The notes beneath the pieces are model-generated. The model was not told the DNA's origin and ran no database searches. It saw nothing but the letters and a program-made list of their open reading frames with translations. Positions 1 to 11,240 of a stretch of DNA of 64,000 bases are shown one piece after another. A program made the position numbers and the translations under genes. How positions within the stretch are numbered: position 1 is the stretch's first letter; every line of letters starts with the position of its first letter. This DNA is from Tridacna crocea (taxonomy: Eukaryota; Mollusca; Bivalvia; Cardiida; Cardiidae). The DNA is taken from positions 21,095,231 to 21,159,230 of the forward strand of contig OX031060.1 of NCBI GenBank assembly GCA_943736015.1, in the 5' to 3' direction.

Positions 1-76
1 CCTTTTTCCCACAATGTTTTCAAAAGGCTTCTATCTCAGGGTCGTAAAATTCAGGGGTTGTTTGGTAAAGGGTCAA
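1..76 (+). mobile_element. family A MITE, right part, cut by the window start
   Basis: Begins inside the right half of the hairpin core (cccacaatgttttc), continues through the right arm with the CAGGGTCGT segment, and ends ggtaaagggtcaa. Confidence 0.85.
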
Positions 77-388
77 ACATATTCACGCTCTGCATGAAGG
101 GTATTTGAGGTTTTAGTACGGTGTTCATGTAACATCAACTCGACAGAAAGCTGACTAGCAGCTGTTCAAAGTCAACAAACAAAACCGCGCAAAATTTTCA
201 AAAACAGTAATTTGTCTTAAGGTTATAATACGACATCGAATTGCGTCGGCCGCAAGACGATTTGTTCTAAGTCGTGACTTCAATGAAAGCGTGTTAGAAT
301 TTTCATGGGGCGATATGAGCTTAACTGCCAGTTGAAGACAGACGTAGACAATTTTTAGAGTCTTGCTTCTGAAATCTAAAAAGTTGAG

Positions 389-551
389 TGATGATGATGA
401 TGAGGATGATGATGTTGATGATGACGTTGATGATGATGAGGATGATGGTGTTGTTGATGATGATGATGATGAGGATGAGGATGTTGTTGTTGATGATGAT
501 GATGAGGATGATGATGAGGATGAAGATGAGGATGAAGATGATATTATCATC

Positions 552-584
<33 letters not shown>

Positions 585-649
585 CGTCATCGTTATTATC
601 ATTATTAATTATTATAATTATCATTATTATTATTACTACTACTTTATTA
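389..649. repeat. compound trinucleotide microsatellite (GAT/GAG/GTT)n then (ATT)n
   Basis: About 150 bases of mostly GAT with GAG and GTT variants, followed by about 100 bases of ATT with ATC/GTC interruptions. It creates spurious poly-Ser, poly-Asp and poly-Ile frames on both strands. Confidence 0.95.
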
Positions 650-841
650 GAAATTATGATCAAAATTAGAATTCTAGATGGAAAAAAACCCCAAATTTTA
701 GCGATTTTTGAACGCTTTACCAAACAAAGTGATACTAGATTAGTTCAACAAATTACATTTTACAGACGAGAAACTTCGATCAAATGGCAGACGACAAACT
801 TCGATCAAATGTAGTTCAAACGACCGAATATGTCTCTGACA

Positions 842-928
842 TGGTAGAAAACATGGGAAAAGGATAAAGTCCTGGTTACCAACATCATCTCCTTTTCTCA
901 CAATGATTTTTACAGAGCCTTCTGCTTA
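842..928 (+). mobile_element. family A MITE fragment (core and start of right arm)
   Basis: Diverged core (gaaaacatgggaaaagg ... ttttctcacaatga) and the right-arm word GGCTTCT-like agccttctgct, joined directly to the next complete copy. Confidence 0.6.
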
Positions 929-1151
929 GCTCTTTGCCAAACGACAAAATTTTAGACTGGTCCAAATTGACAGCATTTGCAGACGACAAAATAAAAGTGG
1001 CTGGAAATTTGAAATTTATATTTGGGAAGGGAAGAAAACATTGTGGGAATAGGAGAAAATGCTGGTTACCAGCATTTTCTCCTTTTCCCACAATGTCTTC
1101 AGAAGGCTTCTTTCACAGGAGTGTTAAATCGGGATTGTGTGGTAAAGGGTT
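929..1151 (+). mobile_element. family A MITE, near complete
   Basis: Left terminus agctctttgccaaacgacaa, the left-arm block gcatttgcagacgacaaaat, the hairpin core around 1045-1105, and right terminus ggtaaagggtta. No TTAA is left on the left side. Confidence 0.88.
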
Positions 1152-2224
1152 ACAATTATAAAATACGGGAATTTTAGAAAAAAAAGGCTTTGAAAAACAA
1201 GATTTTTTTTTCCCGAAAAAAGATCTAATAGCTTAAAACCTAACTTTTTCATGTTCTCTCTCTTTACCATGAACGACACAAGAAGCTTTTTTAGAAGGTG
1301 TTGATCAAGATCAGAACCTGCAGTCTGATATCTGATCACATAACTCTCCTTGTTATAATGTAATACTGCCATTACGAATTTTCTTGTCTCACACATGTGT
1401 GAGATAAGAAAATAGTGCTCTATTTTGGTCAACACTGTAATTATACGCTTCATTTCTAAAACATTACTGACCTAGGTTCCTGGTGGAAATCAGCGGTCAA
1501 AATTCTTAATCGTGATAAAGTTGTTAATTCAATCACTTGTAGACGCAAAACATATTTAATATATAAGTTTCTTCGGAACTACTTTTCGTTCGTTAAAGTA
1601 AACGCACAGGCTTCATGTAAATTTCACTACACATGATACATGTATGCCTCTGGTTTAACACAATTTGGAATATAGATTTTTATTATACAGTAATGTGATA
1701 AAAAGAATTTGACACTCGTTTGTTTCTGAGGTAAACAATTATTAAACTCGTCCACAAAATTTTTTATTAAGCTCGCTTAGTAACATTTTTTTTACTCGTT
1801 TAATTTTTTTTTATCTCAAAAGCCAACTCATGTCAGATCATATATATCATGTTCACTTCTGATTTCTAGATTATGAGCAAATCATCTGTTTGTCCTGAAT
1901 AGCAACTGTGTTTGTTGTCATTGAGAGAAGAAAATAGGAACGGTTTTGATGATTCGGTGGCAAAAAAAGTTATAATAGCACGACTGCAAGACAAATGTAC
2001 AGATGACAGTGTGAAAGTACTAGAAGTTTCTTGAACTGCAAAATTTTATTGACATGGACTAGATTTTTTTTAACACTTATTCTGCCAAATAAAAGAAACG
2101 AAATTTTCAAGCCGAAATGAAAATTTCAAATATAGTTGTTTAAAAGGTTTTGATTTTCGGAAATATATCCCCTTATCGGACAGCGTAGAAAAAAAAAAAA
2201 ATCGGCGAAATAGCTTTAAATTAC
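1152..2224. other. AT-rich intergenic DNA, little structure
   Basis: No coding frame, no strong repeat. Around 1293-1335 there is a degenerate family I hairpin (gttgatcaagatcag ... ctgatatctgatca). Homopolymer T and A runs elsewhere. Confidence 0.5.
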
Positions 2225-2453
2225 TTAACTCTTTACCACATGAGAAAATTTTAGACTGGTCCAAATTGAAAGCATTTGCAGACGACAAAAAAAAGGTGAC
2301 TGAAAAATTGAAATTTGTTCTGGGAAGGGTAGAAAACACTGTGGGAAAAGGAGAAAATGCTGGTTACCAGCATTTTCTCCTTTTCCCACAGTGTTTTCAA
2401 AAGGCTTCCTTCTCAGGGGCGTCAAAAGTAGGGATTGTGTGGTAATGGGTTAA
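2225..2453 (+). mobile_element. family A MITE, complete, TTAA at both ends
   Basis: TTAA 2225-2228 and 2450-2453 enclose ctctttaccac ... gtggtaatggg. The hairpin core is intact with apex GCTGGT/TACCAGC near 2362. A good reference copy. Confidence 0.93.
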
Positions 2454-2542
2454 AAAGAAATAGACTGAGAAAAATGTTTCTTATGGTCCTATTTTATATA
2501 TCATTCTAGATCGAATTCTCAATTCAGAAAGAAGCACAATCT

Positions 2543-2577
2543 CTGATTGGCTAAACCATTTTGGTTTAGCCAATCAG
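2543..2577. repeat. short perfect palindrome, family J-like centre
   Basis: ctgattggctaaacca and its reverse complement separated by three bases. The same GATTGGCTAAACCA centre occurs in the family J element at 60.5 kb. Confidence 0.7.
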
Positions 2578-3344
2578 CAGTTATTTTACTTTCAAATTTA
2601 AAATTGAATTTCTCGACAATAACACTAATAGTATTGTTAAGAAAACGGATCCTGATTTTTCAAATCGTTGAAATGGAGACCGGGTTTTGAGGAGCTTATT
2701 TTTTTTTTGGGGGGGGTGCTATTTTCATTTCTTTTAAACTAGTTGCTAGTTAATTTTTGGAACTTGCATAATTTCATTTTCATCACATAGCCATCCTGAC
2801 TTTTACATACCCATAACGATCTTCTTACCCTCTTACACGTATGAAATACGGATTGTGTGAATCTGACATCATAAGCGGCGTTAGTTTATGCCTTTTCATG
2901 ATATTTCTGTCTCAGATGTTAGCTATCATTATAAGATCCTATATGACCCATTTTTCTTAATTTTGTAGACGCAACTCATTGTCATTGTTAAGAATGTAAT
3001 TAACATGCTGTATTATGGGCCGGTGGCCTTTCTTTACAAATAAACAAATGTTTTATTTCGTTCTTTGATTACAAGAGGCGTGTTAAAAGTTATCTTTGAA
3101 TTTAGGAAATTATGATTTTAACAGTAGAGTTATAGTCTAGGTACTTCATAAATATGAAGATAATCATACAAATGGCGTTAACGGTCGGGTTGGGTTTTTT
3201 TTTTTTACTTCAACAAAAAATCAATCATTTTTATCTTTTTCGAATATTTTTTTAGTCTATTCTTGTCTTAAATTCTACTTGCATCGAGTGTCCGTGAATA
3301 CCGGAACAAAATCTATAAATAGACCGTTTGGTGACTGATTAAAC
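2578..3344. other. AT-rich DNA without recognised element
   Basis: T runs at 2698-2710 followed by eight G, and poly-T at 3187-3206. No coding support seen. Confidence 0.4.
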
Positions 3345-3533
3345 ATGGCTACCAGCAGATGGGTCTGTTTAAATATACTTAAAAGGACAGTATACCTGTC
3401 TGGCAAATATCAAAATATTTGTTCAACAGCCCTTTCTTCATATCCAAATTTTGATCTCTTTATAGCATCGAAATGTCTTCCTACTTCTGGGAAAAAAATA
3501 ACAGAACCTTCTGGGATTTTTTTTTTGTGTGTG
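3345..3533 (+). other. possible isolated short coding segment, unrecognised
   Basis: A 63-residue frame starting ATG 3345 in good context (aaacATGG), with a TATA-like tataaata at 3312-3319, about 30 bases upstream. The N-terminus MATSRWVCLNILKRTVYLSG is basic and amphipathic, as in mitochondrial presequences. It does not look like a repeat translation. I recognise no family, the C-terminal end runs into poly-T, and no clear splice donor is visible. Could be chance, a first exon or a gene fragment. Confidence 0.2.
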
Positions 3534-3879
3534 TAAAACAATAAGGTTATAAGAGACGAATTTAAGATGGGAAAATATTTAAGAAATAAATCTGATTTGG
3601 CTCATCACTCGGACACGTATCACCCATTTTGTCCGAAATATGGCCCGATGACTTAGAAAATAATTTCGTGAATGAAAATGTAGACGAAATTATGATGAGG
3701 AAAGGTAAAATGAAGTAAAAAGTAGCTCGGTAAACATGATGCCGTGAGAAACTGGTTCCATGATGAACTCTTCTCATGTTATATTTAAGTTTTTCAGCGT
3801 TGTTAGGTACTTTGATATTTCTATCTCGAATCGTTACACCTTTTTAATTTTTCAAAATGATTTGTACCTATGTATTCTT

Positions 3880-4117
3880 TTAACCCTTTCCCACACAATA
3901 TTGAGCTTTAGCTCTTTACCAAACGACAGATTTTTTTTAGACCTGTCAAACGACAAATATGAGTTAAAAGTTGAAATTTGTTATTGGAAGAGTAGAAAAC
4001 ATTGTGGGAATAGGAGAAAATGCTGGTTACCAGCATTTTCTCCTGTTCCCACCATGTTTTTTAAAAGCCTTCTTTTCTGTGGTCGTTAAAACTCAGGATT
4101 TTGTAGTGAAGAGTTAA
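3880..4117 (+). mobile_element. family A MITE with a second terminus inside its left end
   Basis: TTAACCCTTTCCC at 3880 is followed 28 bases later by a second terminus-like ctctttaccaaacgacag. The left arm is shortened, the core (about 3996-4062) is intact, and it ends gtgaagagTTAA at 4114-4117. Confidence 0.82.
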
Positions 4118-4943
4118 AAAGTCATTGCAGAAGAAGGCTTGTGAAGAAAAAAAAATGAAAATAAAACAAATGCTAGCAAACAGCATTTCTTCATTCCAAA
4201 CAATTTTTTTTTAACCCGTCCAGAAGCGAATTTCGGTTTTGAGTGATATTTAATTTGTTATCTGCAAATGGTTTGAATTCGGACCAGCCTTAAACTTTGT
4301 CCATCGGTACAGAGTTTGTGCTTTTTTGAATCATTGATGATATGTTCAGAGCACGGGCAGTCTGTATTGTTATAAAACGGTCGAATTTTTATTAAAAAAT
4401 ATTCTAGTCATAGCATGTGTAATTAAAACACATGCTTTCCGTAATTCGTTTATAGAAATATTTAGTTTATACAAAGTTCGATCCGTAAATCGGCAGTTGT
4501 AGAGCATGTACATTTATTTGAAACTTTGAGTCCAAATATGCTATAGCAATTTCAAATACGAAATAGGCTAGACCGTGACAGATGGAGTCTATTACAAAAA
4601 GAGTCCAAAATTTAAATATAAACTAACGCATTAGCCCTTTACTGTACGTCATTTACTGTGCCTACATCCCAAAAATTGAAAAAAATGTTGGACAAAATTT
4701 ATAGTAATTGTATCTTTAAGCGGAATAATTGCTTTGTCTTTCAGTTTTGGCAAACGAAATAGTCCCTCCTTTGTGTAAGTCAGTTGTTTTAGTTTTAAAA
4801 AAATGTTACTTGGGCCGGGTGTTGAATTTCTTGTATATCTTGTATTTGTCAAACTGTAGGATAACACATGTCACTATAATAAAAAATTTACTTACTTACT
4901 GTATAGACTGACAAATTGACGTTCTTTATTGTTTTGGCTTAAA
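4118..4943. other. non-coding, partly degenerate family A remnants
   Basis: At 4160-4320 there are weak family A words (aacagcatttcttc, ttatctgcaaatggtttgaattcggac). A 10-base palindrome (agcatgtgt ... acacatgct) lies at 4413-4437. Nothing else recognised. Confidence 0.4.
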
Positions 4944-5172
4944 TTAACCCTTTACAGCAAAGTCCCTATCTCAGACGACCCTGGGAAAGCAGCGTCTTGA
5001 AAACATTGTGGGAAAAGAGGAAAATGCTGGTAACCAGCATATTCCCCTTTTCTGACAATTCTTCCAACCCTTCCAAAGTCAAATTCAATTTTTGAGTCAC
5101 ATTAATTTTGTAGTCTGCAAAATGTTTTGAATTTTGACTGATCTAAAATTTTGTCTTTTGGTAAAGAGTTAA
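4944..5172 (-). mobile_element. family A MITE, complete, TTAA ends
   Basis: TTAACCCTTTACAGC at the left and ggtaaagagTTAA at the right. The core has lost perfect pairing (ccagcatattcccc). Confidence 0.9.
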
Positions 5173-5342
5173 CTTAAGCCGTGTCCAGGTATCATATCGA
5201 CCGGTCTCTTTGAAGTGGACAGTGTCCGGGGGTCAGCCGATGACCCTCTGTTTATCTTCGTCTCGACGGCGAAGAGGGTATTGTGTGTCCATTTTCTTTA
5301 TCATATATGTGTTAAGTATTTGCATAATTGAGTTGATCCTGT

Positions 5343-5570
5343 GAACCCTTTACCACACAATCCCTATTTCAACACCCCAAAGAAAGAAGCTTTTTGAAAA
5401 CATTGTGGGAAAAGGAGAAAATGCTGGTAACCAGCATTTTCTCCTTTTCCCACAATGTTTTCTTCCCATCATTAAAGAATTTTCAATTCTTTAGTCATAT
5501 TTATTTTGTTGTCTGCAAATGCTTTCAACATAGACCAGTCTAAAATTTTGTCGTTTGGTAAAGAGTTTAA
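5343..5570 (-). mobile_element. family A MITE, complete
   Basis: Starts aaccctttaccacacaatcc and ends ggtaaagagtTTAA. Core perfect (33-base arms). Shares its terminal TTAA with the next copy. Confidence 0.92.
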
Positions 5571-5792
5571 CCCTTTACCAAACAATCCCTGATTTTTACG
5601 ACCCTAACATGGAGGCCTTTTGAAAACATTGTGGGAAAAGAAGAAAATGCTGGTAACCAGCATTTTCTCCTTTTCCCAAAAAGTTTTCTACGCTGCTGGA
5701 AACAAATTTAAAAGTTTTTTGAGTTAAGTTTTATTTGTCGTCTGCGAGAGCCTTCAATTTGGACCTGTCTTAAATTTTGTCGTTTGGTAAAG
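5567..5792 (-). mobile_element. family A MITE, abutting the previous copy
   Basis: Begins at the TTAA that ends the preceding element and ends tttggtaaagcga, so its own right TTAA is lost. The two form a head-to-tail pair in the same orientation. Confidence 0.9.
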
Positions 5793-5844
5793 CGACCATA
5801 TATAGGCGGTACGTTGCCTATTACGGTACTTAATAATGTGACCA

Positions 5845-6140
5845 GCCGATATAGCTCAGTAGGTAGAGTGTAGGACTTGTGAACACAATGTTCTACAGGT
5901 TGTGGGTTCGAGTCCCCGGCTGGCCAACTAAAAATTACTAGTAGTCTTTCGGATGAGACGTTAAACCGAGGTCCCGTGTGACGGTGCTACACACCGAGCA
6001 CGTTAAAGAACCAGGCGGAATTCTCGGTAGTTTCGTCCTGTATCCTTGCACTATCCCCCGTAACAACTAACCGTCTTCTGGGGGCGTCGCTCAGATGGGC
6101 AACCGGTAGCGACGATAAATAAACCAAAATAATCAATCAA
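5845..6140 (+). mobile_element. tRNA-derived SINE with conserved central domain
   Basis: The head is tRNA-like: box A tagctcagtaggtagagtg, box B ggttcgagtcccc, and a CCAGCCG/CGGCTGG stem. The body carries ggatgagacgttaaaccgag, gtcccgtgtg and gcacgttaaagaacc, a core I recall from invertebrate SINEs. The tail ends in an A-rich aataaaccaaaataatcaatc. RNA polymerase III promoter expected. Not a functional tRNA, because the head continues into the SINE body. Confidence 0.85.
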
Positions 6141-6287
6141 CTTAATAATGCGGATTTACTCTTCTATGAAGGGCCATAATCGCAGTGCTTACTTTTAAAT
6201 CCACTGCATTATACGATTAATTTTGATCAACAACGTATATCCTTGATGTATTATTCTAAGCAAATCATAGCATAAATCTTGATTCAA

Positions 6288-6500
6288 GTTTAGTTTAAAC
6301 ATATTTATCTTACATCGATTGAGAAACAAGTTCTTACAACTTATACTAATCTCTCTCAATTCTGCTTCCTGGGAACTACACCAGTACTCGCGCCGAAAGT
6401 GTGGGCCAATGAAAAATTCCAAAGTTGACACCCGCTCCCGGGTATCGAACTCAGGACCATTAGGTTATGAGGCCGACGGTCTACCTCACGACCACAGACA
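6288..6500 (-). mobile_element. tRNA-derived SINE, second type
   Basis: On the minus strand: gtggtcgtgaggtagaccg (box A-like), gagttcgatacccgg (box B), then a body ending gtaagataaatatgtttaaac. A closely related copy lies at 21.3 kb on the other strand. Confidence 0.8.
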
Positions 6501-6772
6501 TCTCATCTTGATCTAAAAAAGGTATCCCTCTAAAAATTCCATTTATATCTACCATCCCATTGTATCATTGGGTAAAATAATTCTTGGACATATAGACAGT
6601 TTTCCCATTGAAAAACATTTTTGTCTCGAGTCAGTTTGCGCGGCTTGTACAATCTTACTTATAAAGGCAGATAGTTTAGATGCATTGCGATTCACTCCAA
6701 AAAGAAAGTTTGATTTTTTTTTTTTTCATCTATCTGCATCACACCCCAGCTTCATTTACAACAGGGATCATA

Positions 6773-6812
6773 ATCGTCGGTTTACTTCGAAAGCCTCGTA
6801 ACTACAGTTTGT
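6773..6812 (+). repeat. family G hairpin, left arm (interrupted)
   Basis: atcgtcggtttacttcgaaa and cctcgtaactacagtttgt. The right arm resumes at 7349 after a family F insertion at the hairpin loop. Confidence 0.8.
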
Positions 6813-7348
6813 TGTGGCGCCGCATGTGCGGTGGCACTCTATTTTTATTGCTTTTGAAAAGTACCTATGGAGGCAGCCATACTGTTTACATGGATTCCAG
6901 TCATTTCGTAAACAGACCATTTCGTACCCAGGCCATTTTGTACAATTTTGGTCATTTAGTACTCACCTGTACTTTTTAATTTGATCATTTCGTATTCACT
7001 TTGGTCATTTCATGCCCAGTTTTTAATTTCAATTTGGTAATGTAGAACCTAGTTTTACTACTATTTTTTTGTGATGTTTGCCAAAGGACAACTGCATTTG
7101 TGCGCATAGTTCCAATTGAACTTCTGTAAATTTCTCCGAAGAATAGCTATGATTTTGTCTTACCGTTATAACCTCTTTCTTTTTTAAGTTTTTAGTTGGA
7201 TTCTAAAGATTGCTTAGGGCTTCTCAGTTCATTTCTTACCGATTTCTGCGTAAATTTACTTTAGACAATTTGAAATGCTATAATGTGCCTTATTTCAGAA
7301 ACAACTGATTTGCGGCGCCATTGGTGTTATGCATCAATTTTTTCTTGT
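6813..7348 (+). mobile_element. family F element inside a family G hairpin
   Basis: Starts tgtggcgccgcatgtgcggt and ends ggcgccattggtgttatgca with a short T-rich tail. Contains short direct repeats of a ggtcatttcgta word (6900-7015). No terminal inverted repeat beyond the shared ggcgcc word and no coding capacity. Three copies in the window. Confidence 0.8.
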
Positions 7349-7391
7349 TACAAGCTGTAGAAACGAGGTTTTTGAAGTAAACCGACGATAT
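7349..7391 (+). repeat. family G hairpin, right arm (interrupted)
   Basis: acaagctgtagaaacgaggt then ttttgaagtaaaccgacgat. Pairs with 6773-6812 once the intervening element is removed. Confidence 0.8.
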
Positions 7392-7469
7392 TAGGTCCCA
7401 GAAAACAAACATTTTTATGACGTCTCTGGCTCTAAGTTAAAAAAAAAAGATAGAAATTATAATAACATG

Positions 7470-7552
7470 CGGTCGGTTTACTTCAATAATCTCGTAACTA
7501 CACCTTGTTTCAAGCTGTAATTACCAGGTTTTTTTAAGTAAACCGACGATAT
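7470..7552. repeat. family G hairpin, complete
   Basis: gtcggtttacttcaataatc ... ttgtttcaagctg ... aaaccgacgat. Arms of about 38 bases with mismatches. Confidence 0.85.
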
Positions 7553-8013
7553 TTCGATTTCTCTATCTTACCCATCTTTTCAACTATTCACCGAAACGGC
7601 AAAATTTTAGACTTTTCGAAATTGAAAGTAGTTCCAGACCACATATCAAGGTAGTACTTTCCTAATGAAATACATCTATTTTCACTATAGAATTATCCTA
7701 CAAAATTTGCTAGGATTAAAAATGAGTATTATTGTGCTACTTTAAACGAGCCACCGTTTCCTTTTTTCCTTCTTAGAGCTATCGTTTACAAATCTAAAAC
7801 CGCTCTATTATCATAACAAAGGGAGATAATTATTATCTCCCTTGTCTGGAAACTGACAAAAGTATCAATAAATCGTTTCAATACAGACATCAAAGCATTT
7901 TCTGGTGGGTAAAAAATGTGCAAAAGTATTATATCAGTAGAAATCCTTATTTACCAACAAACAAACAAACAAAAGATTCCATATTGCAGTATAAGCGTTA
8001 GGAGAATAATATC

Positions 8014-8242
8014 TTAACCCTCTCCCAAACAATCCCTGGTTTTTACGACCCTGAGAGAGAAGCCTTTTGAAAAACATTGTGGGAACAGGAGAAAATGCTG
8101 GTAACCAGCATTTTCTCCTTTTCCCCACAATGTTTTCTTCACTTCTGAAAGAAATTTCAATTTTAAAGTTACGTTTATTTTGTTGTCTGCAAATGCTTTC
8201 AGTTTTGGACCAGTCAAAAATATTGTTGTTTGGTAAAGAGTT
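8014..8242 (-). mobile_element. family A MITE, near complete
   Basis: TTAACCCTCTCCCAAAC at the left, intact core, ends ttggtaaagagtt where the right TTAA is mutated to TTCT. A degraded core-like stretch follows at 8285-8350. Confidence 0.9.
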
Positions 8243-8350
8243 CTAAAAATACTTCTCTAGCGCTTATTAACTGTCTATGAAAGGGTTGACAACATCGTTG
8301 AGAAAGGAAAATAACAAGATTGTCTCCTTTTCCATCAATGCATTTGAAAG

Positions 8351-9554
8351 ATGTCTGTCATTTGAGTCGTCTTAAGACGGAATTGTACTCGTAAATTAAG
8401 GCTGACCTAACTAACTTGCGTCAATACTAAGAAGTTAATATAGGGGTATCGGTCCTTATTGAAAATGTGATAATCGGGTGTGAAAGATATGTTTATATCA
8501 ACAATTTGCCACTGATAGTGTTTGCTCCTATGCTTTGTATATCTGTGTCGGATGAACTACAAAGATGACGATCCTCTTGCCTTCTTCCCAAAAGGTCAAT
8601 CAGTCCATTTGATAAGGTATCCACCATCGATTGCCTTTGAAGTATGCAGGTAAAAAATTTTACACATCCCCCCCACAAACACACACAAGACAGGGTGTCC
8701 GTCTTGCATAGGTCGACGAAATGATGACGGAATTACTAAAGTGATATGGTATATGATAGTTCTAAGATGTGAATTTTCTCAAAAAGGGGAAACGTGATGC
8801 ACTCTATTCAAACTACATTTGTTATAAAAAATACATTGGTTAACTGTATAGAAGACGACTACAAGAAAGCCAAACTCAAACATGTGGATCAGTTGAATCC
8901 AGTTAATTGTTTCAAGTTTTGGTGTTCTGATATCAGATTTAATAGATCTATCAAATTTTTGAGAATGCAACTGTAGCGGACTTTGCTCTTTACCACCAAA
9001 CAAGGCTTAACTAAATTTACGACCGCGCAACATTTGTTTTTCAAAACCTGACATACACGGCACGTTGCATTTCGACTGGATATATAGAAAAAAATATATG
9101 AAATGTTGTTAAACGTGTTGTTTTTTTGTTTAATACTTACTTATTTGACATCCTGTAGAAGTTATCACTTTCATTGTCTGTACCCCAGACATATGGCTTT
9201 TTGGCTGAGCAAAACTAGAGGTCTACGTAGACAAAAACAATAAGTATAGACAATGGAGAATTTGAGATAAATATTCCTTACATAATACTCGACGTCATGC
9301 TCAATACACAGATGGATGCCATGACGATGTGTATTGCAATGCAACCTTAGTGTATTGGGACAGGCTTAAGACATCTGGCCACGAAGGCATTTTGTTACGT
9401 CATTTCCAGACAAATATATAGTGTCATTATACCATACTGACATCTCGTATTACGGCAATGTCTCTTTCTTCCTTTCAAAGACTGGGTTTACATCATTTAT
9501 CTTGTCTGTGAAATTGCTGACGTTAGAGAAACAATGTCTTTGTACATAAGATAT
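8351..9554. other. non-coding stretch without recognised element
   Basis: No repeat family matched by eye. A frame at 8493-8684 (minus) and one at 8794-8976 show no family features. Confidence 0.4.
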
Positions 9555-9783
9555 TTAACTCATTACCAAACGACAAAATTTTAGGTTTGCCCAAATCAAA
9601 AGCATTTGCATACGACAAAATAAAAGTGAATGAAAATTTGAAACTTGTTTTGTGAAGGATAGAAAACATTGTGAAAAAAGGAGAAAATGCTGGTTACCAG
9701 CATTTTCTCCTTTTTCCACCAGCATTTTCTTCTATTCCCACAATGTTTTCTAAAGGCTTCTTTCTCAGGGGGTCGAAAACTGT
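9555..9783 (+). mobile_element. family A MITE with duplicated core segment
   Basis: TTAACTCATTACCAAACG start. The core is followed by a second accagcattttcttctattcc, so the right stem arm is duplicated. Ends at cagggggtcgaaaac without a terminus, and runs into another partial copy (9786-9832: taactatttactcaatcccg ... gacctgcg-like). Confidence 0.85.
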
Positions 9784-10260
9784 TATTTAACTATTTACTC
9801 AATCCCGACTTTTAACGACCCTGCGAAAAAAATCATCTTCAAGTTTGAAGAGGAATTTGTTTTAGTGGGTAGGCCTACATCTGCATGTGTGTATTTTTCG
9901 GTTTTTTTTTTTTCTTTAATGTTGTTTTCAACGTTGTTTCAGTCATATCTTTGCAGCTTTTATGAAAAAAAAGTTTATCAAAATATTCGATCACTCTTTT
10001 TTTGTTTATAGATATAACGTTAGCTATTTCCCAAATTGGAAAGGATTTTATACGTAATATATTTCAAGAACTTGAAATAAATACTTTGAAGATGTCGTCC
10101 ACAATCAAAGTAATAGATTCCAAATATATGAATGAATCTTCCGCCAGGAAAATGCTGCGATTTGGATAATTTTTTATGAAAAAGAAAGACCAAGAGCACT
10201 CTGCTCTTTTATCCGTACAATCGGACAGTTTCTAAGTTATTCTGTCATAGTATTAATGCC

Positions 10261-11043
10261 TTAAAGGTGGGTATTTAGATTTTCCACATCACGCCAAATC
10301 AAAAAGAATACATATCACTGAAATTTATTTGAAATAAAAAAAAAACAATACAAATCACCAATGATTAAGAATGAAAAAATAACAACAAAAAAAAAAAGAT
10401 TTTTTGATGTATTCTCTTAACCCTTTACCCCATAAGACATTTTTAGGGTATGCCATATTGACCCTAAATAACAGCAAGGATGAAGCCGTTTCTTATGTGT
10501 ATATGACACCTTTTGATAGCATAGAAAACATTGTGACAAAAGGTGAAATTGCTCGTCACGAGCAATTTCACCTTTTGCCACAATGTTTTCCAAAGGCTCT
10601 TACAAGCAATGCGTAGAAATGAGTATCTATGGAGTAAAGTGTTAAAAGGCTACGTCGTCTCTTAAGTTATTTTCAAATTTCGCGCCAAAATTTAAAAAAA
10701 AAGCATTGTGGGAATGATAAGTGACTGGCACGTGACTAATGACGCTTTAATAATACAACAAACATGTAATTATTTTCCATAATGTCTTCTTCGGACGCTA
10801 TGTTTTTAACCTTCGTATGTGTATTTCCGGTATATAAATAAGCAAGTTGCTCATGTAAAAATAGATCATAATTCTCGTCGGTGTCGACCTGGGCTGTAGT
10901 GAATCTCTAATTTCTCTTGTTGTCGGATGGTTTTTGACTACTGGGGTTTTGTGAAAGAAAATTGTAAGGCTTTTGGAGTATAAGGATGACTTTTTTGTAC
11001 TTTTGTAAAAATTTTGTCCCAGAATCTAAAGGGCCACCTTTAA
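10261..11043 (+). mobile_element. family D element, interrupted by a family B MITE
   Basis: Termini TTAAAGGTGG and CCACCTTTAA. About 560 bases once the B insertion (10421-10645) is removed. The second copy at 48.2-49.0 kb has the same body without B. No coding capacity. Confidence 0.85.
10417..10645 (+). mobile_element. family B MITE with proven TTAA duplication
   Basis: TTAA 10417-10420 and 10642-10645. Begins ccctttaccccataag and ends atggagtaaagtg. The core is gaaaacattgtgacaaaagg ... apex gctcgtcacgagc ... cctttt-gccacaatgttttc. Related copies of family D read a single cttaaaaggctacg at this position, giving the empty site. Confidence 0.95.
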
Positions 11044-11240
11044 AAGAGAAAAATTAACACTACAGCAATTTTAGTTATTAGACCCATAAACAAACTGCAA
11101 ATCAAGGTTGCTTTTATGTAGACTGTCTCTACAAGGTGGGAAATGTAGATGAAAGATAAGATCATACGTTCTGTGTAGCCTCATCTTCATCTACACAGAC
11201 TATAAAAGTGACTAAAGTTGTGAAAGGCTTTGTGACAAAT

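Noticed and set aside
155..669. Long poly-Ser, poly-Asp, poly-Ile and poly-Met frames on both strands
   Set aside because: They are translations of the GAT/ATT microsatellite.
2225..2425. Repeated frames with KGENAGNQHFLLFPQCF-type peptides at many sites
   Set aside because: They come from the family A hairpin core read in different frames; the peptide recurs because the DNA is a repeat, and the frames are not conserved.
5845..5925. Functional tRNA gene
   Set aside because: Boxes A and B and an acceptor-like stem exist, but the head continues into a SINE body and the cloverleaf is imperfect.
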